Program-made: the position numbers and the translations under genes
Notes under the pieces: model-generated
Databases searched by the model: none
Told to the model about the DNA's origin: nothing
Seen by the model: only the letters and a program-made list of their open reading frames with translations
Part shown: positions 51,838 to 60,979 of the stretch, one piece after another
How positions within the stretch are numbered: the first letter of the stretch is position 1
How the letters are laid out: each line of letters starts with the position of its first letter
NCBI RefSeq assembly: GCF_035917415.1
Contig: NZ_CP109073.1
Span: 5,264,001 to 5,328,000 of the forward strand
Length of the DNA: 64,000 nucleotides
From: Streptomyces sp. NBC_01803
GTDB lineage: Bacteria > Actinomycetota > Actinomycetes > Streptomycetales > Streptomycetaceae
Direction of reading: 5' to 3'

Positions 51838-52633
51838 ATGCGAGTGGATGTCGTGACGGCTGTCCACGCGCCGTATGCCAGGTTCCTGGCCGCCGCGTGG
51901 GCATCGTTGCGTGCCCAGACCCACCGGGACTGGCGATGGCTGATACAGGTCGACGGCCCGCACGACGGCGCGTTGCGGGCCGCGCTGGTCGCCTGCGGCG
52001 CGGCGGTGGACAGCCGGGTCCAGATCGCCGCGCACCGCACCGCGGAAGGCCCGGCTGTCGCGAGGAACCTCGCCCTGGGGCGCTCCAGCGCGCCGCTGAT
52101 TCAGAACCTCGACGCCGATGATGAGCTCGAACCCTCGGCGTTGACGCTCCTCGCCGGGGCACTGCGCGACGATCCGCGGACCGGTTACGCCGCGGGCCGC
52201 GCACGCGACCTGATGCCCAGCGGCCAACTCCACGACCGCCCCCTTCCCTTGCGCGGTGGCCCGTTGCCCCGGGGCATCCTTCTGGAGCACTGGACGACGG
52301 CCTCGGGCCGCTACCGCCTGCCCCTGCACCCGGCCGGCGTGATGTGGCGCCGTGACCTCCTGCTGTCCCTGGGCGGGTGGTCCGCGATGCGCGGCATGGA
52401 AGACACGAGCACCTTGATGGCCGCGTCCGCGCGAGCCGTCGGCGTACTGCTGGAAGCCCCGACCCTCCGCTACCGCAAGCACTCCCAGCAGATCTCCGGC
52501 CGAACATCGGATTTCGCTGGGGGGGGGGGCGCAGATCGCCCTCATCCGCCAGCGCGCGCTGCACCTGCTCACCGCCCCCGCATGGTGCCCGCCACCACCA
52601 TCGCCTCCCGGCGCAGGTGACACCGCCCACTGA
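51838..52633 (+). pseudogene. Family 2 glycosyltransferase interrupted at an 11-G tract
   Basis: The N-terminal GT-A domain is clear: VDVVTAVHAPYARFLAAAW, QNLDADDELEPSAL (DxD-type metal site), and HPAGVMWRRDLLLSLGG with GMEDTSTLMAA. At 52519-52529 there are 11 consecutive Gs. As written, the frame after the tract is Arg/Pro-rich and stops at 52620. One G fewer gives a natural continuation (AQIALIRQRALHLLTAP) to a stop at 52633. It is either a phase-variable switch, a real null allele or a homopolymer error. ATG 51838 starts 60 bp from the divergent membrane-protein gene. Confidence 0.65.
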
Positions 52634-52932
52634 GCGTCAGGCCCTGTTCCCGCGAGAGACCGCGTCGACGGTCGCCGCCGTGCGCCGGACGTCGCCCCCG
52701 GAGCGCCTTCCGCGTCAAGCACGGCTCCTATCGGCCAGGTCGCCGTCGGCCGGCGCGGTGCCCGTGCCCACCGGCCCGCCTCGGGTCCGTACGAGCCGGA
52801 AGTCCCGGCCGCGCTCCCGCCGTTCGCCGAGGCCCACCACCGCACCCAGCTCGCTCTGCTCCGGACCCCCGGCCTGCCCGCCTGCGGCAAGGCCCTGATC
52901 ACCCGGGAAGCCGAACGGGCCCAGCGTACTGG
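52634..52932. other. Spacer with a possible gene fragment
   Basis: No full gene. Plus-strand bases of about 52800-52950 read as a protein-like fragment (LPPFAEAHHRTQLALLRTPG, then ACGKALITREAERAQ) without a start, which runs into the tRNA. Together with the broken glycosyltransferase and the remnant at 50326 it suggests a region of turnover next to the tRNA gene. Confidence 0.35.
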
Positions 52933-53020
52933 TGGTGTCCGAGGGGGGACTTGAACCCCCACGCCCTTAAACGGGCACTAGCACCTCAAGCTAGCGCGTC
53001 TGCCATTCCGCCACCCGGAC
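52933..53020 (-). tRNA. tRNA-Leu (anticodon GAG)
   Basis: An 88-nt class II tRNA on the minus strand with encoded CCA. The acceptor begins GTCCGGG, the anticodon stem is CTAGC/GCTAG with loop TTGAGGT, a long variable arm (GCCCGTTTAAGGGC) follows, and the T arm is GGGGGTTCAAGTCCCCC. It reads CUC codons. Leucine tRNA genes are common integration sites, but I see no integrase or duplicated tRNA end. Confidence 0.95.
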
Positions 53021-53148
53021 GGGGTGTGACGCCGGGACGGTGTGTGATGTCGCGGCGACGCGGGAAACGATAGCAAAACTCCCGGCCTACGCGATCTCCG
53101 CCCAACGGGGGAGGATGGGAGCGGACCCCACCGCAGGAGGAGTGCAGC

Positions 53149-54498
53149 GTGAGCCAGTCGAGCCCGAGCCCGGAGCGTGCCGGGGGCAGCCAGAGGGCGA
53201 TGTCCGCCGAGGACGAGGTCGTCGGGCTGTGCCAGGACCTCATCCGCATCGACACCAGCAACTACGGCGATCACTCCGGGCCCGGCGAGCGCGCCGCCGC
53301 CGAGTATGTCGCCGAGCGGCTCGCCGAAGTCGGGCTCGAACCGCGGATCTTCGAGTCGCACCCGGGCCGGGCCTCCACCGTGGCGCGGATCGAGGGCGAG
53401 GACCCGTCGCGGCCCGCGCTGCTCATCCACGGGCACACCGACGTCGTGCCCGCCGACGCCGCCGACTGGACCCACCACCCGTTCTCCGGCGAGATCGCCG
53501 ACGGATGCGTCTGGGGCCGGGGCGCGGTCGACATGAAGGACATGGACGCGATGACCCTCGCCGTCGTCCGCGACCGGCTGCGCTCGGGGCGCAAGCCGCC
53601 GCGTGACGTCGTCGTCGCCTTCCTCGCCGACGAGGAGGCGGGCGGTGTCTACGGCGCGCGGTATCTGGTGGACCGTCACCCCGAGCTGTTCGAGGGCGTG
53701 ACGGAGGCGATCAGCGAGGTCGGCGGCTTCTCGTTCACCGTCAACGAGAACCTGCGGCTGTACCTGATCGAGACCGCCCAGAAGGGCATGCACTGGATGC
53801 GCCTGACCGTGGAGGGCACCGCCGGCCACGGTTCGATGACGAACAAGGACAACGCCATCACCGAGCTGTGCGAGGCCGTCGCCCGCCTCGGCCGGCACAA
53901 GTTCCCGGTGCGGGTGACCAAGACGGTCCGGGCGTTCCTCGACGAGCTCTCCGACGCGCTCGGCACCGAGCTGGACCCGGAGGACATGGAAGAGACGCTG
54001 GCCAAGCTCGGCGGCATCGCCAAGATCATCGGCGCGACGCTGCAGAACACCGCCGCCCCCACCCAGCTCGGCGCCGGGTACAAGGTCAACGTCATCCCCG
54101 GCACCGCGACCGCGCACGTCGACGGGCGGTTCCTGCCCGGCTTCGAGGACGAGTTCCTCGCCGATCTCGACCGCGTCCTCGGCCCGCGGGTGAAGCGCGT
54201 GGATATGCACTCCGACAAGGCGCTGGAGACGTCGTTCGACGGGTCCCTGGTCGAGGCCATGCGGTCCGCGCTGGTGGCCGAGGACCCGGTCGCGCGCGCC
54301 GTCCCGTACATGCTGTCCGGGGGTACGGACGCGAAGTCGTTCGACGACCTGGGCATCCGCTGCTTCGGGTTCGCGCCGCTGAAGCTGCCACCGGAGCTGG
54401 ATTTCGCCGGGATGTTCCACGGGGTGGACGAGCGGGTGCCCGTGGACGGGCTGAGGTTCGGCGCGCGCGTGCTCGATCGTTTCCTCGATCAGTGCTAG
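53149..54498 (+). CDS. M20-family metallopeptidase / dipeptidase
   Basis: 449 residues: metal-binding LLIHGHTDVVPAD, VWGRGAVDMKDMDAM, and AFLADEEAGG, then the dimerisation lid and SGGTDAKSFDDLGI. This is the M20/ArgE/DapE branch of unassigned specificity, cytosolic, with two zinc ions. GTG 53149 follows GGAGGAG at the right distance. It is transcribed divergently from tRNA-Leu. Confidence 0.88.
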   Translation: MSQSSPSPERAGGSQRAMSAEDEVVGLCQDLIRIDTSNYGDHSGPGERAAAEYVAERLAEVGLEPRIFESHPGRASTVARIEGEDPSRPALLIHGHTDVVPADAADWTHHPFSGEIADGCVWGRGAVDMKDMDAMTLAVVRDRLRSGRKPPRDVVVAFLADEEAGGVYGARYLVDRHPELFEGVTEAISEVGGFSFTVNENLRLYLIETAQKGMHWMRLTVEGTAGHGSMTNKDNAITELCEAVARLGRHKFPVRVTKTVRAFLDELSDALGTELDPEDMEETLAKLGGIAKIIGATLQNTAAPTQLGAGYKVNVIPGTATAHVDGRFLPGFEDEFLADLDRVLGPRVKRVDMHSDKALETSFDGSLVEAMRSALVAEDPVARAVPYMLSGGTDAKSFDDLGIRCFGFAPLKLPPELDFAGMFHGVDERVPVDGLRFGARVLDRFLDQC

Positions 54499-54644
54499 AA
54501 CGCCATCGCGCAAATAATCGCACAAGCGTGTGAGATTCCTCAGAGTGGGTGAAAGATCGTGACGGTTCGTGCCCTGCTTTCGCCCGCCTCGTTGCAACCA
54601 GTGCAGTCCCCGGCTGGGGCCGCATTTGTCAACGAGGAGGAATA

Positions 54645-54884
54645 ATGATCAAGAAGGTCGTCGCCACCGCGGCCGTTACCGGCAGCCTGATGATGGCCGG
54701 AGCCGGCCTGGCTGTGGCGGACTCCGGTGCCGACGCGAAGGCCGCCGCGGTGGGTTCCCCCGGCATCATCTCCGGCAACGACGTTCAGGTCCCGATCGGC
54801 ATCCCGGTCGACCTGTGCAACAACACGATCAACATCGTCGCCCTGCTGAACCCCGCCTTCGGCAGCACCTGCGTCAACGCCTGA
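54645..54884 (+). CDS. Short chaplin (ChpE/ChpH-like)
   Basis: 79 residues: a signal peptide (about 1-26, MIKKVVATAAVTGSLMMAGA), then one chaplin domain: AAAVGSPGIISGNDVQVPIG, PVDLCNNTINIV, and LNPAFGSTCVNA with the paired cysteines. Chaplins assemble into amyloid films that let aerial hyphae break the water surface. GAGGAGG precedes ATG 54645. The long chaplin gene follows, as the chpC/chpH pair does in Streptomyces. Confidence 0.93.
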   Translation: MIKKVVATAAVTGSLMMAGAGLAVADSGADAKAAAVGSPGIISGNDVQVPIGIPVDLCNNTINIVALLNPAFGSTCVNA

Positions 54885-55026
54885 TCCTGGCCCCACTCCA
54901 CGAGGGCTTGAACCGCGGTCCCGGGGTGCGAGCTCGCACTCCGGGGCCGTTCGGCTCGACAGCGGGCGCGGGTGCCCTCATTCCCCCACCCCGCGTCCCA
55001 TATATGACGAGGCAGGGAAAACAACC

Positions 55027-55848
55027 ATGCGACAGGTCACGAAAAAGGGCCTGATCACCGTAGCCGCCGCCGGCGGCTTGCTGGCCTTCGCGACCGGCTC
55101 GCCCCAGGCGGCCGGCGCGGATGCCGACGGCGCGGCGGTCGGTTCACCCGGCGTCGCGTCGGGCAACAACGTCCAGATCCCGGTCGGCGTGCCGGTCAAC
55201 GCCTGCGGCAACACCGTCAACGTGGTCGGCGCGCTGAACCCGACCTTCGGCAACAGCTGTGCGAATGTCGACGGCGGCGGTCAGAGCGGCAGCGAGGCCC
55301 CGGCCCCGGCTCCGGGTGAGGACGAGGGCGGCTCCGAGGCGGCGTCCGGCTCCAGCGGCGCCGAGGCCGAGGGCGCGGCGGTCGGTTCACCCGGCGTCGC
55401 GTCGGGCAACAACGTCGAGGTCCCGGTCGGCGTGCCGGTCAACGCCTGCGGCAACACCGTCGATGTCGTCGGCGTGCTGAACCCGGCGTTCGGCAACGAG
55501 TGCGTGAACACCGGCGGCGGCCAGCAGCCGCACGAGCCGGAGCAGCCAGGAGAGCCGGAGGAGCCAGGAGAGCCGGAGGAGCCAGGAGAGCCGGAGGAGC
55601 CGGAGGTCCCGGCCGAGCCGGGTCCCGGCGGCCAGCCGGACGAGGGGACCGCTCCGGACGACGAGGCCCCGGCCGACTCGGAGGAGCCGGAGCACGAGCC
55701 GGCGGACGAGGCGGTCCAGCCCCAGGGCGGGCAGCTCGCCGAGACGGGCGATGACCTGGCCATGAGCGGCGCGCTGCCTGTCGGCGCCGGTCTTCTGGTC
55801 GGTGGCGTAGTGCTCTACCAACGCGGCCGAATGGCCCGTCGGCGCTGA
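55027..55848 (+). CDS. Long chaplin with two chaplin domains and sortase signal (ChpA/B/C-like)
   Basis: 273 residues: a signal peptide, then two chaplin domains (about 34-80 and 116-162), each with GSPGVASGNNV, PVNACGNTV and a C-terminal Cys. A Pro/Glu spacer follows with EPEEPG repeats, then the sortase motif LAETGDD, a hydrophobic helix and the basic tail RGRMARRR. It is cross-linked to peptidoglycan by a class E sortase and anchors the short chaplins. Internal DNA repeats encode the EPEEPG units. ATG 55027 lacks a strong ribosome site (AGGGAAAACAACC). Confidence 0.94.
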   Translation: MRQVTKKGLITVAAAGGLLAFATGSPQAAGADADGAAVGSPGVASGNNVQIPVGVPVNACGNTVNVVGALNPTFGNSCANVDGGGQSGSEAPAPAPGEDEGGSEAASGSSGAEAEGAAVGSPGVASGNNVEVPVGVPVNACGNTVDVVGVLNPAFGNECVNTGGGQQPHEPEQPGEPEEPGEPEEPGEPEEPEVPAEPGPGGQPDEGTAPDDEAPADSEEPEHEPADEAVQPQGGQLAETGDDLAMSGALPVGAGLLVGGVVLYQRGRMARRR

Positions 55849-55915
55849 GACACGGGCATCCCGCCCAGTGTTCTGACCGGACGAGTGGGTCCCGCCTCCG
55901 GGCGGGGCCCACTCG

Positions 55916-56104
55916 TCACCATGTGGGGCGGAGCTGGCGGATGATCCGGCGCCGCAGGCGCACCTGGCGGCTGCCGTCCGGATACAGGCGGAGCCGGGCC
56001 AGCTCCCAGTGTCCGTACTCGGCGTGCTCCGTCAGCAGACGGGTGGCTGCCGCGCGAGAGACCCCCCGCGGCACGTACACATCGCGAAACTCGTATTCCG
56101 GCAT
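55916..56104 (-). CDS. DUF5703 family protein
   Basis: 62 residues: MPEYEFRDVYVPRGVSRAAA, then LLTEHAEYGHWELARLRLY and RQVRLRRRIIRQ. The family is short and conserved across Streptomyces, usually near the chaplin/M20 peptidase region. Its function is unknown. I choose ATG 56104 over ATG 56113 because family members begin MPEYE. Confidence 0.82.
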   Translation of the reverse strand: MPEYEFRDVYVPRGVSRAAATRLLTEHAEYGHWELARLRLYPDGSRQVRLRRRIIRQLRPTW

Positions 56105-56151
56105 CGAATCCATTGTGCGGGCAAGCCCCGGATGCCGATACCGTCTGCACC

Positions 56152-56814
56152 ATGTCTGATGCTGTGCAGCCCCAGGCTGCCGAAGTTCGCGCAGCCGCCG
56201 ACGCGCTGAAAGAGGCGATCGACCGGCACCTCGCCGCGATCGAACGGCGTGCGGCGTCACCCGCGGCGGGGCCCGAGGCGGACGCCTCGGTCTTCGCCGC
56301 GTTCAACGAGATGGCAGCCGCGGGCGAGGCTTACGACGAGCTGCTGTACGACGTCTACGACGAGGTCACGCCCTTCGAAGTGCCGGACACGGAGGGCAGT
56401 TCGCCCTATACGGGACCGGCGGAGCCCGACGCGCTGAGCGTCTTCATCCGCCGGGACTACACGGTGGTCGAGCCGAGGCGGCTGTTGGCGCAGGCGCAGC
56501 GGGTCGCGGAGCTCGACCCGGAGGCGACGGACGAGGACGAACCGGACGCGCCGGAGTCGGCCGCCCGCAGCACGCACGCCGCCCTCGGGGTGCTGTTCGG
56601 CGAGTTCGACCCCGACGAAATCGCCTCTCGGTACAAGGAGTTCGGCTTGGAGGAGGGCGACTCCACGCTCTGGGTGCTGGCCGCCGACGAGCCGGCCGAG
56701 CCGGGGGAGTGGCTGGCCGCCCCCTTCGACTCCGTCGACCTGGAGCGGGTCGTCTGCCGCTTCGACGTCAGCGAGGCGTTCGAGGAAGAGGACGACCTGG
56801 ACACCGTCGACTGA
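56152..56814 (+). CDS. Conserved acidic actinobacterial protein, unknown function
   Basis: 220 residues, strongly acidic (many Asp/Glu, C-terminus EEEDDLDTVD). The N-terminal helix resembles a coiled segment (VRAAADALKEAIDRHLAAIE); a folded part around VLFGEFDPDEIASRYKEFGL follows. No catalytic motif and no signal peptide. It is divergent from the DUF5703 gene and convergent with the helicase-like gene, with 0 bp between the stops. Confidence 0.68.
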   Translation: MSDAVQPQAAEVRAAADALKEAIDRHLAAIERRAASPAAGPEADASVFAAFNEMAAAGEAYDELLYDVYDEVTPFEVPDTEGSSPYTGPAEPDALSVFIRRDYTVVEPRRLLAQAQRVAELDPEATDEDEPDAPESAARSTHAALGVLFGEFDPDEIASRYKEFGLEEGDSTLWVLAADEPAEPGEWLAAPFDSVDLERVVCRFDVSEAFEEEDDLDTVD

Positions 56815-58824
56815 TCAACGGACGCCGGTGGTCGACCGACCGACCGGCGCCCCGGCCGCGGCGATCGTCGCCTGCTCGCGCAGCAGCGTGCGCAGGCGGG
56901 TGCCGCGCGCGTCCACGGGCGGGGCGGCGACCGCGCGGGCCAGCGCCGGTCCGGCGCCCTGGACCACCGACAGATGCGCCTCGCCCCGGCTGAACGCCGT
57001 GTAGAGCCAGGCCCGGTCGATGTCCCGCACCGCGTCGCCCGGCAGCACCACCACGGCCGCCGGCCAGCGGCTCCCGGCCGCCTGGTGGGCGGTGACCGCC
57101 CAGCCGTGCCGCACGGTGTCCGCCACCAGCTCCCTGGCCACGGCGAACCGGCCGTCGCCGCCCTGGAGATCCTCCAGCCACAGGCCCTCCGCGTCGGCGT
57201 CGGCCACGGTCGCCAGCCGGGTCCGCCCCGGCGCGGGGGAGTGCGCGACCCGGTCGCCCGGGTCGAACCCGCCGAACCGGCCCGGCCCCGGATTGAGCCG
57301 CGCCTTCAGCGCCGCGTTCAGCGCGCGGGTGCCGGCCGCGCCGCCGTGCCCCGGGGTGATCACCTGTACCTCGTGCGCGGCGCGGCCGAAGGCGCGCGGA
57401 ATCGAGTCCGCGACGAGCTGGACCGCCCGGTGCACGGCCTCGCCCGCGTCCCGCACCGGCACGATCACCACCTCCTTGTCCGGCGCCGCCACATGCTGCA
57501 ACTCCCCGGCGCCGACGCCGGAGACCAACTCGCCGACCGGGCCGGGGTCCGGCGTCCGCGACACGATGTGCGGGCAGACCCCGGCGGCCAGGACGTCCGT
57601 GAACGCCTGGCCCGCGCCGGCCGGGCCGAGCAGCATCGGATCGCCGCTGAGCACCAGCCGCGCGCCGTCCGGCAGCGACTCGACCAGCGCCGCGGCGGCC
57701 TCGGTGTCGAGCTGGGCGGCGTCCAGGACGGCGAGCACGTCGAGCGCGAGCAGCCCTTCGCCGTCCCGGCCCGGACCCTCCCGGCCGGTGAGCAGCCCGT
57801 CCACCGTGACGGCGGCGTCGGCGTCACCGTCCGGCAGCAACGCGGCCAGCCGCCGCCGTCCGTCCGGTCCGTGCGTGGCGGCGAACGCCCGCAGGCCGAG
57901 CGACCGCGCCGCCGCGACCAGCGCGGCCGGCTCGGCCCGCGCGGCCTCGCCGCCGGCGTGCGTCACCAGCGGGCCGCCCGCCGCCGCCCGGATGAGCTCG
58001 GCGGCGGACGGGGACGGCGCGGCGGCGCCGACCGCCGCCCAGTCCGCGTCGTCGGCCTCCCGCGCCTCGAACGTGCCGCGCAGCCGGGACAGCCCGTCCG
58101 CCAGGCTCTCCTCGGCCAGCGCGAACCGCTCCAGGCCGAGCAGCACATGGACCGCGCCCCCCGCCTCCCCGGCCATCTCCGGATCGGCATCCGGATCGGC
58201 ATCCGGATCGGCAGCGGGGTCGAGATCCAGGCCGGGAGCCGCGTCCGGGTCCCGGTCCTGGAAGACCAGCACCGCGCCCGCCTCGATCGCGTCCCGCACC
58301 GCCTCGTCCGGGTCCGGAACGCCGTGCTGGGACAGGCCCTTGGCCACGGCAGCCGACTCCAGGGCCGTGTGCCCGGCCAGGGCCGCGCGCTCCAGCAGCC
58401 ACCCGGTCAGCGCGCGCGTCCTGCGCGCGTCGCCCGGGGTGCACTCCGGTCCGAGCAGCGCCCGCGCGAAGCCGTCCGCCTGCTCGGGACGCACCCCGTC
58501 GACCGCGAGCAGCCGCCACGGATCGGCGGCCAGCTCGCCGGCCGCGCCCTCGCCGAGCGCCGCCACCACCCGGGGCGCGAGCGCCTCCGGTGCCCCGCCC
58601 CTGGCCAGCAGCTCGGGCACCTCGTCCGGCACGGACACCGCACGGGCGGTCCGCTGTGCCGCACCCCCTCCGGCCCGCGCCGGGGCCGGGGCCGGGCGTG
58701 GCGGTGGGGGAGCGGGCCGAGTGAAGAACGAGGCGGCGGGCCGTTCGCCGCTCTCCACGGCCCGCACGGCGGCGCGGAGCTGGGCCGCGGCGTCCTGCGG
58801 CGGCACGTCGTTCTCGGCGGTCAC
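56815..58824 (-). CDS. Helix-hairpin-helix RecD-like protein without a visible P-loop
   Basis: 669 residues. The N-terminal third has helix-hairpin-helix-like segments (LAVDGVRPEQADGFARALLG). The middle has a RecD/UvrD-like core (LLALDVLAVLDAAQLDTEAA; LVLSGDPMLLGPAGAGQAF). The C-terminal part matches helicase motifs around WAVTAHQAAGSRWPAAVVVLPG and WLYTAFSRGEAHLSVV. I find no Walker A GxxGxGKT where expected, so ATPase activity is doubtful. A DADPDADPDADP repeat (about 58180-58215) sits in a loop. GTG 58824 overlaps the aldo/keto reductase stop by 4 bp (GTGA). Confidence 0.65.
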   Translation of the reverse strand: MTAENDVPPQDAAAQLRAAVRAVESGERPAASFFTRPAPPPPRPAPAPARAGGGAAQRTARAVSVPDEVPELLARGGAPEALAPRVVAALGEGAAGELAADPWRLLAVDGVRPEQADGFARALLGPECTPGDARRTRALTGWLLERAALAGHTALESAAVAKGLSQHGVPDPDEAVRDAIEAGAVLVFQDRDPDAAPGLDLDPAADPDADPDADPEMAGEAGGAVHVLLGLERFALAEESLADGLSRLRGTFEAREADDADWAAVGAAAPSPSAAELIRAAAGGPLVTHAGGEAARAEPAALVAAARSLGLRAFAATHGPDGRRRLAALLPDGDADAAVTVDGLLTGREGPGRDGEGLLALDVLAVLDAAQLDTEAAAALVESLPDGARLVLSGDPMLLGPAGAGQAFTDVLAAGVCPHIVSRTPDPGPVGELVSGVGAGELQHVAAPDKEVVIVPVRDAGEAVHRAVQLVADSIPRAFGRAAHEVQVITPGHGGAAGTRALNAALKARLNPGPGRFGGFDPGDRVAHSPAPGRTRLATVADADAEGLWLEDLQGGDGRFAVARELVADTVRHGWAVTAHQAAGSRWPAAVVVLPGDAVRDIDRAWLYTAFSRGEAHLSVVQGAGPALARAVAAPPVDARGTRLRTLLREQATIAAAGAPVGRSTTGVR

Positions 58825-59807
58825 AGGGAGCTCCAGTCCTGGTCGGGGTAACGGTGCAGCGGCGCCGAGACGTCGTCCAGCGCTCGGCGGATCTCCTCCG
58901 GAAGGTTAAGGGCCTCCACTGACAACGCCTCGGCGAGCTGCCGCGCCGTCCGCGCGCCCACGATCGGCGCCGTCACCCCCGGCCGGTCGCGCACCCACGC
59001 GAGCGCCACCTGGAGCGGGGTCACCGCGAGCCCGTCCGCCGCTATCGTCACCGCGTCCACGATCCGGCCCGCCGCCTCGTCCAGGTACGGCGCGACGAAC
59101 GCCGCGAGCTGGTCGGACGCCCCGCGCGAGCCCGCCGGCCGGGCTCCCCGCCGGTACTTGCCGGTGAGCACCCCGCGCCCGAGCGGTGAGGACGGCAGCA
59201 GTCCGACGCCCAGGTCCCGCGCGGCGGGCAGCACTTCCCGCTCCACCCCGCGCTGGAGCAGCGAGTACTCCATCTGGGTGCTGGCGAGCGGGAACCGGGT
59301 GTCCGGCGCGGCCAGTTGCCAGGTGGCGGCCTTGGCGAGCTGCCAGCCGCAGAAGTTGGACACCCCGGCGTACCGGGCCCGGCCGCTGCTCACCGCGATG
59401 TCCAGGGCCCGGAGCGTCTCCTCCAGCGGGGTCGCCGTGTCGAAGGCGTGCACCTGCCACACGTCCACGTGGTCGACGCCGAGCCGTTCGAGGGAGGCGT
59501 CGAGCGCGGCGAGCAGGTGCCCGCGCGAGGAGTCGAAACGACGGTCCGGATCCGGCACGCTGCCCGCCTTGGTGGCGATGACGAGGTCCGCGCGTGGCAC
59601 CAGGCCGCCGATCAGCCGGCCCAGCAGGTATTCGGCACCGCCGTCCGCGTAGACGTCGGCCGTGTCCACCAGGGTGCCGCCCGCTTCCCAGAACGTCTTC
59701 AGCAGTTCCGAGGCGTCGTTCTCGCCGGTGTCGCGGGTCCAGGTGAGGGTGCCGAGACCGAGCCGGGAGACGCGCAGGCCGGTGCGGCCCAGGTGCCTGA
59801 GATCCAT
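58821..59807 (-). CDS. Aldo/keto reductase
   Basis: 328 residues, NADPH-dependent (beta/alpha)8 barrel: GLRVSRLGLGTLTW, catalytic Asp/Tyr in DTADVYADGGAE, Lys in LVIATKAG, and His in WQVHAFDT. It reduces aldehydes or ketones. The following helicase-like gene overlaps it by 4 bp. It is divergent from the luciferase-like gene at 59893. Confidence 0.88.
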   Translation of the reverse strand: MDLRHLGRTGLRVSRLGLGTLTWTRDTGENDASELLKTFWEAGGTLVDTADVYADGGAEYLLGRLIGGLVPRADLVIATKAGSVPDPDRRFDSSRGHLLAALDASLERLGVDHVDVWQVHAFDTATPLEETLRALDIAVSSGRARYAGVSNFCGWQLAKAATWQLAAPDTRFPLASTQMEYSLLQRGVEREVLPAARDLGVGLLPSSPLGRGVLTGKYRRGARPAGSRGASDQLAAFVAPYLDEAAGRIVDAVTIAADGLAVTPLQVALAWVRDRPGVTAPIVGARTARQLAEALSVEALNLPEEIRRALDDVSAPLHRYPDQDWSSL

Positions 59808-59892
59808 GGCCGTTGAGCGTACTTGCGGCGACGGGTTACAGTCCTCGGGACCGGTGGGTTACTGGTCGGTAAAGCGGGCTGAAGGAGCGACG

Positions 59893-60942
59893 ATGCGCCT
59901 TGGAATCAATCTCGGCTACTGGGGTGCCGGGATGGACGCGGACAATCTCGCGGTCGCCCAGGAGGCCGACCGGCTCGGCTACGCCGTCTGCTGGGCGGCC
60001 GAGGCGTACGGCTCGGACGGCGCGAGCGTCCTGGCCTGGGTCGCCGCCCAGACCGAGCGCATCGACATCGGCTCCGGCATTTTCCAGATCCCGGCCCGCA
60101 CCCCGGCCATGACCGCGATGACGGCCGCCACCCTCGACTCCCTCTCCGGCGGGCGCTTCCGCCTCGGCCTCGGGGTCTCCGGGCCGCAGGTCTCCGAGGG
60201 CTGGTACGGCGTCAGGTTCGACCGGCCGCTGGCCCGCACCCGCGAGTACGTCGAGATCGTCCGCAAGGCGATGGCCCGCGAACGCCTCACCCACGAGGGC
60301 GAGCACTGGACGCTGCCGCTGCCCGGCGGTCCCGGCAAGCCCATCAAGCTCACGGTGCACCCGGTCCGCGAGCGCGTCCCGCTCTACATCGCCGCCATCG
60401 GCCCGAAGAACCTGGCTCTGACCGGCGAGATCGCGGACGGCGCCCTGCTGATCTTCTTCGCCCCCGAGCACGCCGAGGAGACCACGCTGGGCGCGCTCCG
60501 CGCCGGCCGGGCCACGGCGGGGAAGACGCTGGACGGCTTCGACGTCGTGCCGACCGTGCCGATGGCCCTCGGCGACGACGTGGAGGCGCTCGCCGACCAC
60601 TTCCGCCCGTACACCGCGCTCTACGTCGGCGGCATGGGCAGCCGTGAGCAGAACTTCTACAACCGGCTCGCCCGGCGCATGGGGTACGAAAAGGAGGCCG
60701 CCGAGATCCAGGAGCGGTACCTGTCCGGCGACAAGCAGGGCGCCGCCGCGGCCGTTCCGCACCGGCTGATCGACTCCACCACCCTCATCGGGCCCGTGGA
60801 GCGCCTCGCGGACCGGATGCGGGTCTACGCCGAGGCCGGCGTCACCACTCTCTCCCTCGCCCCCGCCGGTTTCACCCTGGAGGAGCGGGTCGCCTCGCTG
60901 CGGGCCGGTGTCGAGGCCCTGGAACGCGCCGGTCTGGCCTGA
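59893..60942 (+). CDS. Luciferase-like F420-dependent oxidoreductase
   Basis: 349 residues, LLM class: MRLGINLGYWGAGMDADNLA at the start, RTPAMTAMTAATLDSLSGGRFRLGLGVSG, and DGALLIFF. It uses F420 for hydride transfer to an unknown substrate. GAAGGAG precedes ATG 59893. A conserved partner in the mshC region of streptomycetes. Confidence 0.87.
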   Translation: MRLGINLGYWGAGMDADNLAVAQEADRLGYAVCWAAEAYGSDGASVLAWVAAQTERIDIGSGIFQIPARTPAMTAMTAATLDSLSGGRFRLGLGVSGPQVSEGWYGVRFDRPLARTREYVEIVRKAMARERLTHEGEHWTLPLPGGPGKPIKLTVHPVRERVPLYIAAIGPKNLALTGEIADGALLIFFAPEHAEETTLGALRAGRATAGKTLDGFDVVPTVPMALGDDVEALADHFRPYTALYVGGMGSREQNFYNRLARRMGYEKEAAEIQERYLSGDKQGAAAAVPHRLIDSTTLIGPVERLADRMRVYAEAGVTTLSLAPAGFTLEERVASLRAGVEALERAGLA

Positions 60943-60979
60943 CCGGCCGGTCCGTCCGCGCCTCCCCTAGGCTGGCGTC

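Noticed and set aside
50149..52620. An 823-codon plus-strand frame ending in the glycosyltransferase
   Set aside because: Residues before the ATG at 51838 are antisense to the membrane protein gene and lack any family signal.
54569..55054. A frame shifted across the short chaplin gene
   Set aside because: The chaplin frame has the signal peptide and paired cysteines; the other is Arg/Gly-rich noise.
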